Under the pieces are notes generated by a model. It was not told the DNA's origin and did not search any database. It saw only the letters and a program-made list of their open reading frames with translations. Below, piece after piece: positions 7,070-14,508 of a DNA stretch of 64,000 nt (positions within the stretch are counted from its first letter, which is position 1; each line of letters begins with the position of its first letter). The translations under genes and the position numbers were made by a program. The DNA is from Bacillota bacterium. GTDB lineage: Bacteria; Bacillota; Clostridia; Peptostreptococcales; Anaerovoracaceae. Location of the stretch: assembly GCA_017443515.1 (NCBI GenBank), contig JAFRXM010000022.1, positions 62,001 to 126,000 of the forward strand, written 5' to 3'.

Positions 7070-8893
7070 TTATGCGCGGCCGATCTCAAAATCCAGACCG
7101 CCGGACCTCTCGTCAGGTCCTTTTATAAGTATGCTGTCCCCTGCTTTCCAGTTTTCCTGGACCAGTATATTGGCCAGAGGGTTTACGAGGCTCGTCTCCA
7201 CGAGGTTGCTGATGCCTCTTCCGCCGTTGGAAAGATCCGCCCTGGCCTTCCTTAACAGGTAGTTCCTGTAATCGTCTCCAATCTCGAGCTTTATGCCTTT
7301 TTCCTTCTCCAGATTCTTTGAAACAGATCTGAGCTTAAGATCCATGATCTGCTCGGCAGCTTCGCCGCGTATGAAATCGAAGACGACGAAATTGTCTCCT
7401 ATCCTGTTCAGCAGCTCGGGCCTTTGTATGGTGTACTTGAAGTAGTCCTTTATGACCTCCAGCAGCGAGGACTGAATGGTATCGTAGTCCATGTCCGGAG
7501 TTATGGTCTGGAAGCGCTTTCCTGTGTTCCTGTCCGTGCCTACCACGCCGAGGTTGCTTGTGAATATGATAAGTGACTCGGAGAAGTACACCGTCTCTCC
7601 GGCGGAGTCCGTTATCCTGCCGTCTTCGAGTATCTGCAGGAATTTGTCCAGTATGGACGGGTGCGCCTTGTCGACCTCGTCGAAGAGCAGAACGCAGAAC
7701 GGCTTGTTCTTAACAGCGTTTGTAAGCTGGCCGCCGTCGCTGTAGCCTATGTATCCCGGAGGGGCTCCCAGAAGCTTCTGGTCTGAATGCGGCTGTCCGT
7801 ATTCGCTCATGTCGAAACGGGTAAGGAAACTCTCGTCTCCGAATATGAACTCGGCTATGGTCTTCGCGAGCTCCGTCTTACCAGTACCGGTGGGGCCGGC
7901 AAAGAACAGTATGCCCTTTGGCCTGCTGCTGGATCCGCCCTGTATTCCGGACATTCCAAGGCACGCTCTGCTCAGCACGTCGGCGGCCTTTTTTACCGCA
8001 AACTCCTGGCCTTTTACCCTCTTTCCCAGGAATTCCGCGGCATGTCTTATCTTTTCGGAATCGAGCTTGTCCCAGTGGCTCTCAGTCTCTCCGTAGCGGA
8101 ACATCTTTATGGCGTCCCGGATCTGATGAACAGAATAATCTTTCTGTCTACATAGCGAAAACACACCGAAAAGCTCAACTAAAGTCATCCCGTCGGTCAG
8201 GGCAGCGAACTCACCTATGATGCTCTTCCTCTGATCTTCGGTAAGGAGCGGTGCGCATCTTAAGGTATCTATCCTGGCGTCTATCACCGCGGCACGTATC
8301 TCCTTTTCGGGTCTGGAGATGGTAAGAGTGCGCACATAGGGGTTGTTCAGGTAGAACCACGCCGGTATGTCGTTCACCTTCTCCACCACCAGGAACAGAA
8401 GATTGGTAAGAGGCTGCTTTCCGCGCATGCTTATAGCCTGGGTCGGCGCCTTGGTCGCAAGCATCAGCCTGGTGAAGCACTCGCTCTCCTCGTCGCTGAG
8501 GTTGTCCGGCGATGAAGCTATGGTGTTTGCAAGGTCTATGATCACGGCTGTCGGTCTGGTCGTGTTCTGCATCGCCTTGCGTATGGCGCCTGTAGCGCTT
8601 CCTATGGTCGTGATATCGTCCTTTTCAATACCTGTGTTGCGGTAGAACGTGGATACCATGTTCTGCTCATAGGGGTTGTTGAATCCGTCTATGCGGTTGT
8701 AGTAGATCACAGGATCGTAGCCTATCCCTGACAGATACCTGTTCAGGTAAAGGGAAAGACTGACGGGCTCGCAGCTGCCGTCGTCCTCGTATATCCACGG
8801 CTGGAGGTCGTGGACATTGCCTTCGACTATGAATGCGGTGTTGATCTCGCGGTAGACATCGAGGTCTTTCTGCCATTTTTCAGCCTGTATCAT
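7070..8893 (-). CDS. ClpB/HSP100-type AAA+ ATPase with one active module
   Basis: A 607-residue protein. Residues ~270-600 are a HSP100 second-type AAA+ domain: Walker A GPTGTGKTE (~334), pore-loop-type GAPPGYIGY (~377), Walker B LLFDEVDKAH (~402), sensor TSNLG and arginine finger RPELLNRI (~491). The N-terminal ~260 residues have no Walker A but contain IIDLAN, perhaps a degenerate AAA+ module. ClpB's N domain and middle coiled coil are absent. Such ATPases unfold or dissociate proteins; ClpV does this in type VI secretion. It is the last gene of the block, 4 bases after the FHA gene, with AAAGGAG before the start. Its substrate is unknown. Confidence 0.85.
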   Translation of the reverse strand: MIQAEKWQKDLDVYREINTAFIVEGNVHDLQPWIYEDDGSCEPVSLSLYLNRYLSGIGYDPVIYYNRIDGFNNPYEQNMVSTFYRNTGIEKDDITTIGSATGAIRKAMQNTTRPTAVIIDLANTIASSPDNLSDEESECFTRLMLATKAPTQAISMRGKQPLTNLLFLVVEKVNDIPAWFYLNNPYVRTLTISRPEKEIRAAVIDARIDTLRCAPLLTEDQRKSIIGEFAALTDGMTLVELFGVFSLCRQKDYSVHQIRDAIKMFRYGETESHWDKLDSEKIRHAAEFLGKRVKGQEFAVKKAADVLSRACLGMSGIQGGSSSRPKGILFFAGPTGTGKTELAKTIAEFIFGDESFLTRFDMSEYGQPHSDQKLLGAPPGYIGYSDGGQLTNAVKNKPFCVLLFDEVDKAHPSILDKFLQILEDGRITDSAGETVYFSESLIIFTSNLGVVGTDRNTGKRFQTITPDMDYDTIQSSLLEVIKDYFKYTIQRPELLNRIGDNFVVFDFIRGEAAEQIMDLKLRSVSKNLEKEKGIKLEIGDDYRNYLLRKARADLSNGGRGISNLVETSLVNPLANILVQENWKAGDSILIKGPDERSGGLDFEIGRA

Positions 8894-8897
8894 CGAT

Positions 8898-9425
8898 TCA
8901 GATCTCCTTTGCGCTTACTTCGGCTTCGACGTTGCACAGCGTCAGCACGGCGCCTTCAAGCACCCTTGCCGGGACGTTCTTTTCCATGCGCTGTCCGTTA
9001 AGGAGCGTGCCGTATTTGCTTATATCTTCAACTATAAGGCCGGCGCTCCGCCGCGGAGTCACCCTTATGTGCTGCCTGCTGACGGATGGATAGCCGGCAA
9101 GCTCTTCTCCGCCCAGTTCCGTGCGGCCCACTATGCCGCCTTCCGGCGGGATCACTATCTCGGCACCGTCCGGAAGCTTAAGCACGAAAACGCGCATTCC
9201 GCCTGTGCTGCGGCCTGCATCTTCGGGCCTTTCCGCAGGAGTATTATCAGGCTCGCTCTTCTCCTTACGGTTTGCTGCAATAAGCTCCTCAACACGCGGG
9301 TCATCCTCGCTGTATGTGAGGAAATCCACCAGCCGCCTTCCGCAGTTGGGGCAGTTGTCGGGAAAGCTCAGCCTTCTTTCAAATACTATCTTTTCTCCGC
9401 ACGCACATACTTTGCAAAATGCCAT
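8898..9425 (-). CDS. Zinc-ribbon plus FHA domain protein
   Basis: A 175-residue cytoplasmic protein. The N-terminus has Cys7-x-Cys9 and Cys25-x2-Cys28, a likely zinc ribbon. A charged linker (~45-75) leads to an FHA domain (~75-170) with the core residues GRTELGG, SRQHIRV and ISKYGTLLNG, which bind phosphothreonine. The kinase encoded two genes upstream is the obvious source of the phosphate. Spacing is 3 bases from the previous gene and 4 to the next, so it is in the operon. Confidence 0.88.
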   Translation of the reverse strand: MAFCKVCACGEKIVFERRLSFPDNCPNCGRRLVDFLTYSEDDPRVEELIAANRKEKSEPDNTPAERPEDAGRSTGGMRVFVLKLPDGAEIVIPPEGGIVGRTELGGEELAGYPSVSRQHIRVTPRRSAGLIVEDISKYGTLLNGQRMEKNVPARVLEGAVLTLCNVEAEVSAKEI

Positions 9426-9428
9426 ATC

Positions 9429-10496
9429 TTATCCCTCCAGGCCCATCGCCTTGAGCTTCTGGGCGACAGTTTTTCTCTGATTCTTCTTCCTGCGACTTGC
9501 CGAAACATCCGAACGCCTGCACATCTGATCCGCGTTTGCCGGATCTGCGTAGACTCGCCTTAGGATCACACCCTTTTCCGCCGCGTATTCTTCTATCTTT
9601 GCGTACATGGCGCATATCTTACCTGCGCTCTTCTCCACTCTGTGCTTAGCCTCCAAAGAGCCGTCCGCGGGGTCTCCCACAGGCTCGAACATTATGCCCC
9701 TGCCGTCATTTCCGACAAACACGTCGCACTGCGCCGCGCCGTCCACCGAGTAGAGCTGTCCTTCCACATGGTCGAGGACGACCTCCTCTTCCGCCCTGCA
9801 TCCTGCAGCCTCCATAGCTTCGCGGACCACCTGCATGATGTACTCGTCCTGAGCCCTCTTTTCGAGGACCGCGTGCATCCTGGATACTTCCTTCCTGACC
9901 CTGTACGGTATCTTTTCCGTGGGCTTCATATCCATAAGTTCGCACATGGCGCAATATTCGTAGTAGTCGGAACGTATCCTTTCGAGCTCTTCAGCCGTGG
10001 GCTTTGAGCTTCCGTCAAGGTAGCTCTGTATGTGCATCTTTGCAAAGCGCAGACGGTCTTCTATGTCTGCCGAAAGGTCCGCGGCCTTCTGGCCCAGCCT
10101 TGTTATGAGCCTCGCCCTGTCTGAGGCGTCCTTTTCTGAGATGACCGGCCTTTCGTCTATCCTGCTTATCCAGGCAGCCAGTTCTCTGCCCAGCCTTCCT
10201 GTTGCCGCAGCCTTAGTCTCCAGAAGCCCTGAAAAGTCCAGTTCATCGTGTTCCTGAGCACTTTGCGGGACCTCCAGCGCCTCGGCGTTCACACTGCCTT
10301 GCGCTGCGCCGCCCCCGACGTGGAAATCGGATGCAAGTACACTTATAACTATGTTAGCACCGCTGATTACTGTGGTGTCGTTGCTGTGTTCGGTCCTAAG
10401 CTGGTTGGTCATCTGCTCCAGCATCTGCGCCAGCTCCCTTTTGATCCTGGCTTTGCGCATAGCCTCAAGCTCTGCCGCCGAATAACTGCTGCTCAT
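9429..10496 (-). CDS. Hypothetical protein between kinase and FHA genes
   Basis: A 355-residue soluble protein I do not recognise. No signal peptide or membrane segment is evident. Residues ~1-40 and 90-230 look helical and charged; a central Gly-rich strand segment (HVGGGAAQG) and a C-terminal region with DVFVGNDGRGIMFEPVG suggest a mixed alpha/beta domain. The C-terminus is very basic (ASRRKKNQRKTVAQ). The start overlaps the kinase stop as ATGA, implying translational coupling with the kinase. A substrate or adaptor of the kinase-FHA pair is plausible but is inference only. Confidence 0.7.
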   Translation of the reverse strand: MSSSYSAAELEAMRKARIKRELAQMLEQMTNQLRTEHSNDTTVISGANIVISVLASDFHVGGGAAQGSVNAEALEVPQSAQEHDELDFSGLLETKAAATGRLGRELAAWISRIDERPVISEKDASDRARLITRLGQKAADLSADIEDRLRFAKMHIQSYLDGSSKPTAEELERIRSDYYEYCAMCELMDMKPTEKIPYRVRKEVSRMHAVLEKRAQDEYIMQVVREAMEAAGCRAEEEVVLDHVEGQLYSVDGAAQCDVFVGNDGRGIMFEPVGDPADGSLEAKHRVEKSAGKICAMYAKIEEYAAEKGVILRRVYADPANADQMCRRSDVSASRRKKNQRKTVAQKLKAMGLEG

Positions 10497-12076
10497 ATCC
10501 CGATACCTTTCATCCTTCTCATTTCCTTTTCATAGCCGAGCCTGTTGGCCCAGGCGATGAACTTATCGCTTTCTATAAGTTCTGCTATCTCCTGTATGGA
10601 GCACTTCGACAGAACAGGCACCAGATCGTCCAGAGAATCCACCTTGGTTCCAAACACATCTATGCTCTTCTTGCCCTGCAGCGCAAAGCATATCGTCGAG
10701 ATCGCCGCCATGTCGGAGGTTCCGTTCCTCTTGATGAGCTGCTCCAGCTTTTCCACCTGGTTCCTGTCGAAATCCTTCTCCTTGAGATAAGTTATCAGAA
10801 GTCCGGAGGAAAGAAGCTGCTTTGCCACTTCATCTCTGCCGCCTGCGAGCTGATCTACGTAGTCTGCCAGAGAACTGTACTCTCTGCCCTTGAAGAATAT
10901 GCCCTCGTAGTCGTCATCGAGAAGCAGCAGGAGCTTAAAGCACGCTGCGTCCGCATCCGTCATGAGCGAAAGGCTCCTTACTTTTTCAGCCGCTTCCTTG
11001 TCGTACTGACGTATGAAATCCAGAGTCTCTCGTCTCTTTACGACTTTAGTACCCTGGTCCCAGTGCTCCCTTATGGCTTTTGCCAGCTGGTGCAGAGAGT
11101 TCACTGAAAGCATCTGGCCGTCGAAGCGCCCGAATATGAGAGGTTTGTTCTCCTGGACGCGGCGGGATGTGTACAGGCTCCTGTTCTGGGGACGCATGTA
11201 CTCGCCTTCGCACCAACGCTTTACCTCCATGTAGCCCCAGCGCTTTTCCTCGTCCTCGGTAAGAAGCCCCCTGATTAGAGTCAGCAGCCTGCCGCTGATC
11301 TGCGAAGGAAGCTCCAGACCTCTCTCCCAGCACCTGTTTATCTCCTCCACGGAGAGCCCTTCGAACAGGGAATGTCCGAGGATTGCCCGGCAGAGGACCA
11401 GCCCGAAGGAACCATAGTCGTACGCCGGCGACATAGCAGCGCTCCACATGAGCGACTTTACCCTTGGGGCGTACTCCGGCGTTCCGCGCACAGAATCCAC
11501 GAACTTGCCCGTGGAGTTGGTGTAGCCGCTGATGCCGCAGTCACCTATCACCACGCGCGATTCGTCCTCATCGAAGAACAGATTGCTGGGTTTGATGTCG
11601 CAGTGCACTATGCCGTGCCTGTGGAGCTCGTGAAGACCTTCGTTTATCGAAGGAACTATGGTGTTCTGTATGTAATTGGCGGACAGCGCCGGCTTGTCCT
11701 CAAGCGTGCCCTCCGAATAGTACTCATATATCTCGTAATAGTTTCCGCCGCGCTCGCCGCACTCTATAACATGCGCTATGTTCGGGTGACGCACGCTCGT
11801 AAGAAAGCCCTGCATCCTGTCGGACGGGTGCCATCCGTTGTGGTACACCTTGACGACGTAGGTCTTGCCCCACTTTTTCGCAAGATAAACATTGGCCTGC
11901 GTGCCCTGCTTGCTGAACGCGGAATTAACCACATAGCTGTCCGCTATGGATTCTCCCGCGAGCAGGACCGTTCCGCCTGATCTTTCCGCCCCGCTGCCCG
12001 GCGCAATGGTCTCGGCAGCGTTTATTTTTTTCTGCGCGCTTTGCTGGGGCGCGATCGTTTCAGATGGGTTGATCAT
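10493..12076 (-). CDS. Serine/threonine protein kinase
   Basis: A 527-residue Hanks-type kinase. The catalytic domain covers about residues 45-310: VVKVY (ATP Lys), HCDIKPSN in place of HRDxKxxN, GDCG in place of DFG, then RGTPEYAP activation segment. No membrane or PASTA segment is present, so it is cytoplasmic. The N-terminus carries two copies of ETIAP (Thr7 and Thr23), candidate autophosphorylation sites for the FHA partner. The C-terminal ~200 residues are helical and unassigned. Start at 12076 follows GGAG by 7 bases; the longer frame to 12154 lies within the upstream gene. It overlaps the next gene by 4 bases. Confidence 0.9.
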   Translation of the reverse strand: MINPSETIAPQQSAQKKINAAETIAPGSGAERSGGTVLLAGESIADSYVVNSAFSKQGTQANVYLAKKWGKTYVVKVYHNGWHPSDRMQGFLTSVRHPNIAHVIECGERGGNYYEIYEYYSEGTLEDKPALSANYIQNTIVPSINEGLHELHRHGIVHCDIKPSNLFFDEDESRVVIGDCGISGYTNSTGKFVDSVRGTPEYAPRVKSLMWSAAMSPAYDYGSFGLVLCRAILGHSLFEGLSVEEINRCWERGLELPSQISGRLLTLIRGLLTEDEEKRWGYMEVKRWCEGEYMRPQNRSLYTSRRVQENKPLIFGRFDGQMLSVNSLHQLAKAIREHWDQGTKVVKRRETLDFIRQYDKEAAEKVRSLSLMTDADAACFKLLLLLDDDYEGIFFKGREYSSLADYVDQLAGGRDEVAKQLLSSGLLITYLKEKDFDRNQVEKLEQLIKRNGTSDMAAISTICFALQGKKSIDVFGTKVDSLDDLVPVLSKCSIQEIAELIESDKFIAWANRLGYEKEMRRMKGIGI

Positions 12077-12077
12077 T

Positions 12078-12638
12078 TCATGGCTCCGGGATCCCAATGG
12101 TAAGCAGCCTGCCGTTGTGATACACGGTCTGAAGCTTCCTTTCGGCAGTCTCAAGACCCGCGTACCTTTCGGGATGTTTGAAAACGTGTATATTCTGGTT
12201 TGCGGAACCTCTCAGGCCCTTGCCGTCGTTGAGCTCCGCCTCGTACGGGCCGTCTATGAGAACAGCGATGTTTCCCAAAGCTTCGTCTACAGCTTCCAAA
12301 CCGGATCCTTTTAGCTCGGACAGCTTGTATCCCGTAAAAACTATTATGTCATCACTCAGTGATATCAACGATTTTAGCAGTTCATTTAGAGCTTTCGGAT
12401 GGTAAAAAGGCTCGCCGCCCGATATCGTTATCCCATCCGGATGCAGGCCTGAAGCCCTTATCATCCCGGCGATCTCCTGCGCTGAAAACTCCCTGGAGGC
12501 ATCGTAATGCTGCAGTTCGGGGCTTATGCAGCCTTCGCAGCCTCTGCTGCAGCCGCACAGCCATATCCCGAGGCGTTCCCCCGGGCCCAGCACAGTGACG
12601 GGATAATACATTCTGGCCAGGCTAAGCTTTTCTTCCAT
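12078..12638 (-). CDS. Radical-SAM 4Fe-4S activase-like protein (NrdG-type)
   Basis: A 186-residue radical-SAM protein of activase size. The cluster motif is CSRGCEGC (Cys-x3-Cys-x2-Cys), followed by ISGGEPF, the SAM-binding GGE motif, and a TGYKL strand. This resembles the anaerobic ribonucleotide reductase activase, but no nrdD or other glycyl-radical enzyme is in the window. The ATG at 12638 overlaps the stop of the upstream gene (TGATG), and 1 base separates it from the kinase. It is therefore an integral part of this operon; its target is unknown. Confidence 0.85.
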   Translation of the reverse strand: MEEKLSLARMYYPVTVLGPGERLGIWLCGCSRGCEGCISPELQHYDASREFSAQEIAGMIRASGLHPDGITISGGEPFYHPKALNELLKSLISLSDDIIVFTGYKLSELKGSGLEAVDEALGNIAVLIDGPYEAELNDGKGLRGSANQNIHVFKHPERYAGLETAERKLQTVYHNGRLLTIGIPEP

Positions 12639-13684
12639 CACAGCTCTGAAGTAAAGTGCGACCTGCAGACCAGCCGGCCGTCTCTTTGATATTTCCCGCA
12701 GAACAGGCAGTTGTGGCTGCGCTTTCTTATCTCGATCTCGCGGCCCGTCTGCCAGCGGTTCATGGATAAAAGGAGGTTCTCCGGACTTATGCAGTAGATC
12801 CCGCCGTTAGTAAGAGTCCTGAGGCACTCTACCGGTGACGGAAGCTTCTTTTCAAGTTCTGCGCCTTGAGGGCATCTCGGATCGACCGTGATGTTTCCCT
12901 GCAGAAGGTCCAGCCCCATATCCGGGGATACCGATATGAGGTTTCCTATGCCCCAGCAGTACGGAACATCATTTTCCTCCAGTTCGAAAGCCCTGACATT
13001 GAGGAAGGAATGCGTTCCTATGGCTTCCTTGTTTAACCCGCTGCACATGATATCCACGGTCCTTGGAGATTCGTAGGAAAGATAGAATGCATCACCCCCG
13101 AACAGCGCCTTTCCGCCCAGCCTCTTTTTCCTGATGACCCACCAGTAAGAAGGCCTCTGCACACGCATCAGTGCCGGGAGGAACTTCGTGTTGACCGCAT
13201 ATATCCTCTCCTGTATTCCCGCCGTATCGTTCCAGGACAGCAGGTCTATGGACTTGGGCCCCTCGTACAGCGCAATAAGGTATACGCAGACCGCTGCTAT
13301 GGTGCGGTAAGCCCTCATGCAGGCGATCGTATCCTTGTTCTTTATGACATCGACAGGATCCATGAAAGGCTCCGAAGACATCAGAAGATCGCGGCAGCTG
13401 TCCGCCTTGTTTTTTATCTTCTGGGTCATCTGCCTTATCTGGGGCATGAGCTCCAGGGCATTCGAAGGATCCGCGAAGACCTTGTTGTACATCTCAAGGC
13501 CGTCGTTGTACAAAGACTGGCCCGTCTCGCGGTAATAATCGTATTCGTTCAGGTAAGACTTTAAGGTGTTGACAGCATCAGATCCGTTAAGGGCTCTGGT
13601 GTAAAGATCCGCTATAACCTGCCCTTTTCCGCTGGTGTTTTGAGCCAGCACGTCCAGAAAGTAAAGCACTTTGTCTGTGTTCAT
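12638..13684 (-). CDS. Hypothetical protein with C-terminal zinc motif
   Basis: A 348-residue protein I do not recognise. The N-terminal half is helical; the second half is mixed, and the C-terminus has CLFCGKYQRDGRLVCRSHF, a Cys-x2-Cys...Cys-x2-His arrangement suited to zinc. No clear signal peptide; a hydrophobic stretch near residue 130 (TIAAVCVYLIALY) may be a buried helix. A GAGGTG ribosome binding site precedes the ATG at 13684. It overlaps the radical-SAM gene by one base and lies 9 bases after the 149-residue protein. Function unknown. Confidence 0.7.
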   Translation of the reverse strand: MNTDKVLYFLDVLAQNTSGKGQVIADLYTRALNGSDAVNTLKSYLNEYDYYRETGQSLYNDGLEMYNKVFADPSNALELMPQIRQMTQKIKNKADSCRDLLMSSEPFMDPVDVIKNKDTIACMRAYRTIAAVCVYLIALYEGPKSIDLLSWNDTAGIQERIYAVNTKFLPALMRVQRPSYWWVIRKKRLGGKALFGGDAFYLSYESPRTVDIMCSGLNKEAIGTHSFLNVRAFELEENDVPYCWGIGNLISVSPDMGLDLLQGNITVDPRCPQGAELEKKLPSPVECLRTLTNGGIYCISPENLLLSMNRWQTGREIEIRKRSHNCLFCGKYQRDGRLVCRSHFTSEL

Positions 13685-13693
13685 CTCTGCACC

Positions 13694-14143
13694 TCACTCC
13701 CCGGCTTCCTCAAGGACCGCCGCAAGCGCCTTATACCTCGGGTCGTTTGGTGCGTACGAGAGCGCAGCGCTGAGGCATCTTAGCGCCTCTATCCTCTGGG
13801 TCTGGCTCGTTCCGGCGCTGAGCGCCAGAAGCGCCTTGGTGTATTCCGCCTCGGGCCCTGAAAGCTTTGAGACCTTCATGGCAGCAGCGGAATTGAGGCG
13901 CCCTGTAGTACCCGGGACCTCTGCCGTCAGATCGCTCACGCATTCGGAGATGATCTGGCCTGCAGAGTCCGGCAATACAGGATTCCCCCAGGACGGTATG
14001 TAGTTCTGGGGGTATCCGGTGTTCCTGCATTTTATCCGCAGCACGTCGCGTGCCGTATCGGAAGATTCATATCTGAGGGCCAGGTCGTAGCATTCGTTCA
14101 GAAGAAATGCTTCCGGCCTGTCCCAGTTGTTGTTTTCAGCCAT
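13694..14143 (-). CDS. Small helical (TPR-like) hypothetical protein
   Basis: A 149-residue soluble protein. The C-terminal segment, ALRCLSAALSYAPNDPRYKA, has the look of a tetratricopeptide helix pair with the typical Pro-Asn-Asp turn. The N-terminus is unassigned. It sits 31 bases after the membrane protein gene and 9 before the 348-residue gene. A scaffold or adaptor role would fit, but this is inference. Confidence 0.65.
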   Translation of the reverse strand: MAENNNWDRPEAFLLNECYDLALRYESSDTARDVLRIKCRNTGYPQNYIPSWGNPVLPDSAGQIISECVSDLTAEVPGTTGRLNSAAAMKVSKLSGPEAEYTKALLALSAGTSQTQRIEALRCLSAALSYAPNDPRYKALAAVLEEAGE

Positions 14144-14174
14144 TTTTTCGTGGATCCTTCGGACCGCCTGCCTG

Positions 14175-14507
14175 TCAGATGTTCCTGTTGCTATCCAAGG
14201 TGTTACTTAGAATTTTATTATCGTTCTTCGCCCTGTTTTCAGTGTACTTGGCACTCTGGTGCGCCTTATAGGCTATGAATATTCCTGCGACAAGCAATAT
14301 TATTCCAAACCAGTGTTTTGTGGCAAGCATTATCACGCCTATCAGGGAGATGAGCAGCGGCAACAGTGTTGCAGCAGAAGTGTACCCCGAAGCAGCCTTA
14401 TCCACGTTCATAACAGTGGCCTGCGCCTGCGCATAAAGGCTGGTGTAAGCTGAAACTATGGCGTTTTCGCACTGATCTATTCTTTTCTGAGCTTCCTGGG
14501 ATGTCAT
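14175..14507 (-). CDS. Small membrane protein, two transmembrane helices
   Basis: A 110-residue protein with a helical N-terminus (~45 residues) and two adjacent hydrophobic helices, about LLPLLISLIGVIMLA and WFGIILLVAGIFIAY, then a short charged tail. It is the only clear membrane protein in the 13-gene block. Its ribosome binding site (AAGGAGG) lies inside the last codons of the FtsK-like gene, and only one base separates the two genes, so they are probably co-translated. It could anchor the ATPase at the membrane; this is inference. Confidence 0.7.
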   Translation of the reverse strand: MTSQEAQKRIDQCENAIVSAYTSLYAQAQATVMNVDKAASGYTSAATLLPLLISLIGVIMLATKHWFGIILLVAGIFIAYKAHQSAKYTENRAKNDNKILSNTLDSNRNI

Positions 14508-14508
14508 A

